DNA from: Thermodesulfobacteriota bacterium
GTDB lineage: Bacteria > Desulfobacterota > BSN033 > UBA1163
Length of the DNA stretch: 7,248 nucleotides
Direction: 5' to 3'
Assembly: GCA_030024065.1 (NCBI GenBank)
Contig: JASEIE010000142.1
Span: 1-7,248 of the forward strand
Part shown: positions 6,306 to 7,248 of the stretch, piece after piece
Layout of the letters: every line of letters begins with the position of its first letter
How positions within the stretch are numbered: the first letter of the stretch is position 1
Position numbers and translations under genes: made by a program
The notes under the pieces: generated by a model
Seen by the model: only the letters and a program-made list of their open reading frames with translations
Database searches by the model: none
Told to the model about the DNA's origin: nothing

Positions 6306-6335
6306 AATATATACGCATTCTAAAGGCAATGTCAA
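6306..6335 (-). promoter_or_regulatory. Sigma70-type promoter for the binding-protein gene
   Basis: On the minus strand a consensus -35 TTGACA (6335-6330) is followed after 16 nt by TATATATTATT (6313-6303). This offers a -10 of TATATA at spacing 16 or TATATT (6311-6306) at spacing 18. Transcription would begin near 6299, giving a leader of about 28 nt that includes the strong AGGAGG at 6286-6281. The match and position are good, but no operator could be identified. Confidence 0.7.
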
Positions 6336-6360
6336 GATTTGAAATTGGAAGGTAAAATGT

Positions 6361-6399
6361 AAAAAAAATGATTTAGAAATGGAAAATATTTTTTAAATC
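6361..6399 (-). terminator. Possible weak terminator after the nitroreductase gene
   Basis: The minus strand reads GATTTA (6399-6394), an AT-rich loop, TAAATC (6375-6370), one A, then eight T (6368-6361). An AAAATATTTT core in the loop could add pairing. The stem is short and AT-only except for its terminal pair, so it would be weak and could equally be plain AT-rich promoter DNA. It lies between the nitroreductase stop and the binding-protein promoter, a sensible place for a transcript end. Confidence 0.3.
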
Positions 6400-6515
6400 T
6401 GGATGGTTATGTCATGTTAAGAAATAGCTATGGAGCAGACTGGATTTGGGGTGAGGAGCGTTCCTTAAGCCTATGCCTGCTCAGGAATGGACGGCAGAAG
6501 TAGCTTAAAAAGGGA

Positions 6516-7088
6516 TCAACGGATATATATTGCCTTTTCTTTTATATTCTTTCGGGGCGTGGGGGCCGGTAAGCTCTCTGGCATTCCAAGGCATATCAGC
6601 GCCAGAGGTGTTTTCTCGGGAACAACGCCGAGTATCTCTCTCATGATCTTCTTATCAAATAGAGTGAACCACAAGCTGCTGAGACCAAGGGCGTGGGCGG
6701 CAAGATGCATATTCTGGATGGCGGCCGCACAGGCCGCTTGATATCCCATCGAACCCTCTTCCATAAACATGTCCAACCCTGTTTTCTTAGGATCTCCGAT
6801 CACAGCAATGATAACAGGAGCTGATTTTAAAAAGTCGATCGAGTAGGATCCCAACCACTTCCAACCGCTTTTTTCAAGCGCCCACTTTCGGCATCTTTCC
6901 CCTTCGGAAAAGATCTTTCCTTTTACTTCCGGATTGGTGATGACAATAAATTCCCAAGGCTGACTGTTGAGTGGAGATGGCGCCCAGGTGGCCGCTTCTA
7001 AAAGTTTTTCAATCGTGGCTTCATCCACCTGTTCAGGCAGAAAATTCCGGCAGCTTCTTCTTTCTTTCATTGCCGTAAAGAGATCCAT
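6516..7088 (-). CDS. Nitroreductase-family FMN-dependent oxidoreductase
   Basis: Cytoplasmic flavoprotein of 190 residues, usual for small nitroreductase-fold enzymes, which bind FMN as dimers and use NAD(P)H. Visible marks are the FMN phosphate-binding RRSCRNF (10-16), APSPLNSQPWEF (36-47, family form APSxxNxQPW), the helix GYQAACAAAIQNMHLAAHALGL (115-136), which is the central dimer-interface and flavin-contact helix, and the C-terminal PTPRKNIKE. The start is ATG 7088, with GGGAGG 6 nt upstream. A longer reading frame from 7124 would overlap the end of the preceding livF and is not favoured. Only 25 nt separate it from that livF stop, so the two are probably cotranscribed. The true substrate (enone, quinone, nitro compound or ring) is unknown. 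A place inside a carboxylate-uptake cluster suggests a role in processing the imported compound, but this is guesswork. Confidence 0.88.
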   Translation of the reverse strand: MDLFTAMKERRSCRNFLPEQVDEATIEKLLEAATWAPSPLNSQPWEFIVITNPEVKGKIFSEGERCRKWALEKSGWKWLGSYSIDFLKSAPVIIAVIGDPKKTGLDMFMEEGSMGYQAACAAAIQNMHLAAHALGLSSLWFTLFDKKIMREILGVVPEKTPLALICLGMPESLPAPTPRKNIKEKAIYIR

Positions 7089-7094
7089 CTTAGT

Positions 7095-7100
7095 CCTCCC
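7095..7100 (-). promoter_or_regulatory. Ribosome binding site that sets the nitroreductase start
   Basis: The minus strand reads GGGAGG, with ACTAAG as a 6-nt spacer to ATG 7088. This decides for the 190-residue protein beginning MDLFTAMKERRS over the 202-residue frame that begins inside the upstream livF stop region. Confidence 0.75.
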
Positions 7101-7113
7101 TTTATTACTAACC

Positions 7114-7248
7114 TTACAACCCAAAATAAGCGGATTTCACGTCTGGGTTTTCCATGAGTTCCCTGGAATTTCCTTCCAAGACCGCTCCACCGTTTTCAAG
7201 GATATAACCATGATGGACGATGGGCAAAATGGGACGGGCATATTGTTC
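7114..7248 (-). CDS. livF: Second LivF-type ABC transporter ATP-binding protein, C-terminal end (partial)
   Basis: The minus strand from the right edge encodes 44 residues, beginning EQYARPILPIV and ending NPDVKSAYFGL, with stop TAA at 7116-7114. The EQ at the start is the LivF replacement for the ABC switch histidine. YILENGG and the AYFGL ending are typical LivF C-terminus. Aligned without gaps it matches 32 of the last 44 residues of the other LivF in the window, while many synonymous sites differ, so the duplication is not recent. It shows that a second liv operon continues to the right on the minus strand, with the nitroreductase gene as its next member. The frame is too short to appear as a full gene here, and nothing of its Walker motifs is visible. 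Confidence 0.92.
   Translation of the reverse strand, partial: EQYARPILPIVHHGYILENGGAVLEGNSRELMENPDVKSAYFGL

Noticed and set aside
7089..7124. Longer nitroreductase with 12 extra N-terminal residues
   Set aside because: It would begin inside the end of the upstream livF and has no ribosome site. The ATG at 7088 has GGGAGG at the right distance and starts the conserved domain.

Overview
The window is a stretch of bacterial chromosome built around two convergent gene groups for Liv-type (branched-chain amino acid / HAAT family) ABC uptake. The organism is most likely an anaerobic member of the Desulfobacterota (old Deltaproteobacteria). This is inferred from Liv transporter genes mixed with an acyl-CoA ligase, strong GGAGG ribosome sites, moderate GC, and intergenic repeats of a style I associate with that group. 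No marker gene in the window proves it.

Left, + strand (1-2702): the last 32 codons of a LivH permease, then livM, livG and livF, tightly packed (livM-livG gap 6 nt; livG and livF overlap by 4 nt in GTGA). Together they would encode the membrane and ATPase parts of one importer. Its binding protein is not seen here, unless it lies upstream of the window. A degenerate 7-base tandem repeat fills the livH-livM gap and supplies the livM start codon.

Middle (2703-2958): a convergent intergenic region with a short three-unit 7-base repeat and a hairpin flanked by A and T runs, which can serve as a bidirectional terminator.

Right, - strand, in transcription order from the right edge: the C-terminal 44 codons of a second LivF (7248-7114), a nitroreductase-family flavoprotein (7088-6516), a periplasmic Liv-type binding protein with its own sigma70-like promoter (6271-4994), and an AMP-forming acyl-CoA ligase with a GTG start (4653-2959). 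The 340-nt gap between binding protein and ligase holds no gene. It contains a palindromic MITE-like element, then GC-rich hairpins and a strong G-quadruplex motif.

Reading the pieces together (inference): a carboxylic acid is captured in the periplasm, imported by a LivHMGF complex and activated to its CoA thioester. The substrate could be branched, aromatic or fatty and cannot be named from sequence. The two LivF C-termini are clearly paralogous (32 of 44 residues identical by my count), so the locus carries two related importers. I see no phage, CRISPR, toxin or defence system. The most unusual signals are in the intergenic DNA and in the cysteine cluster of the binding protein.
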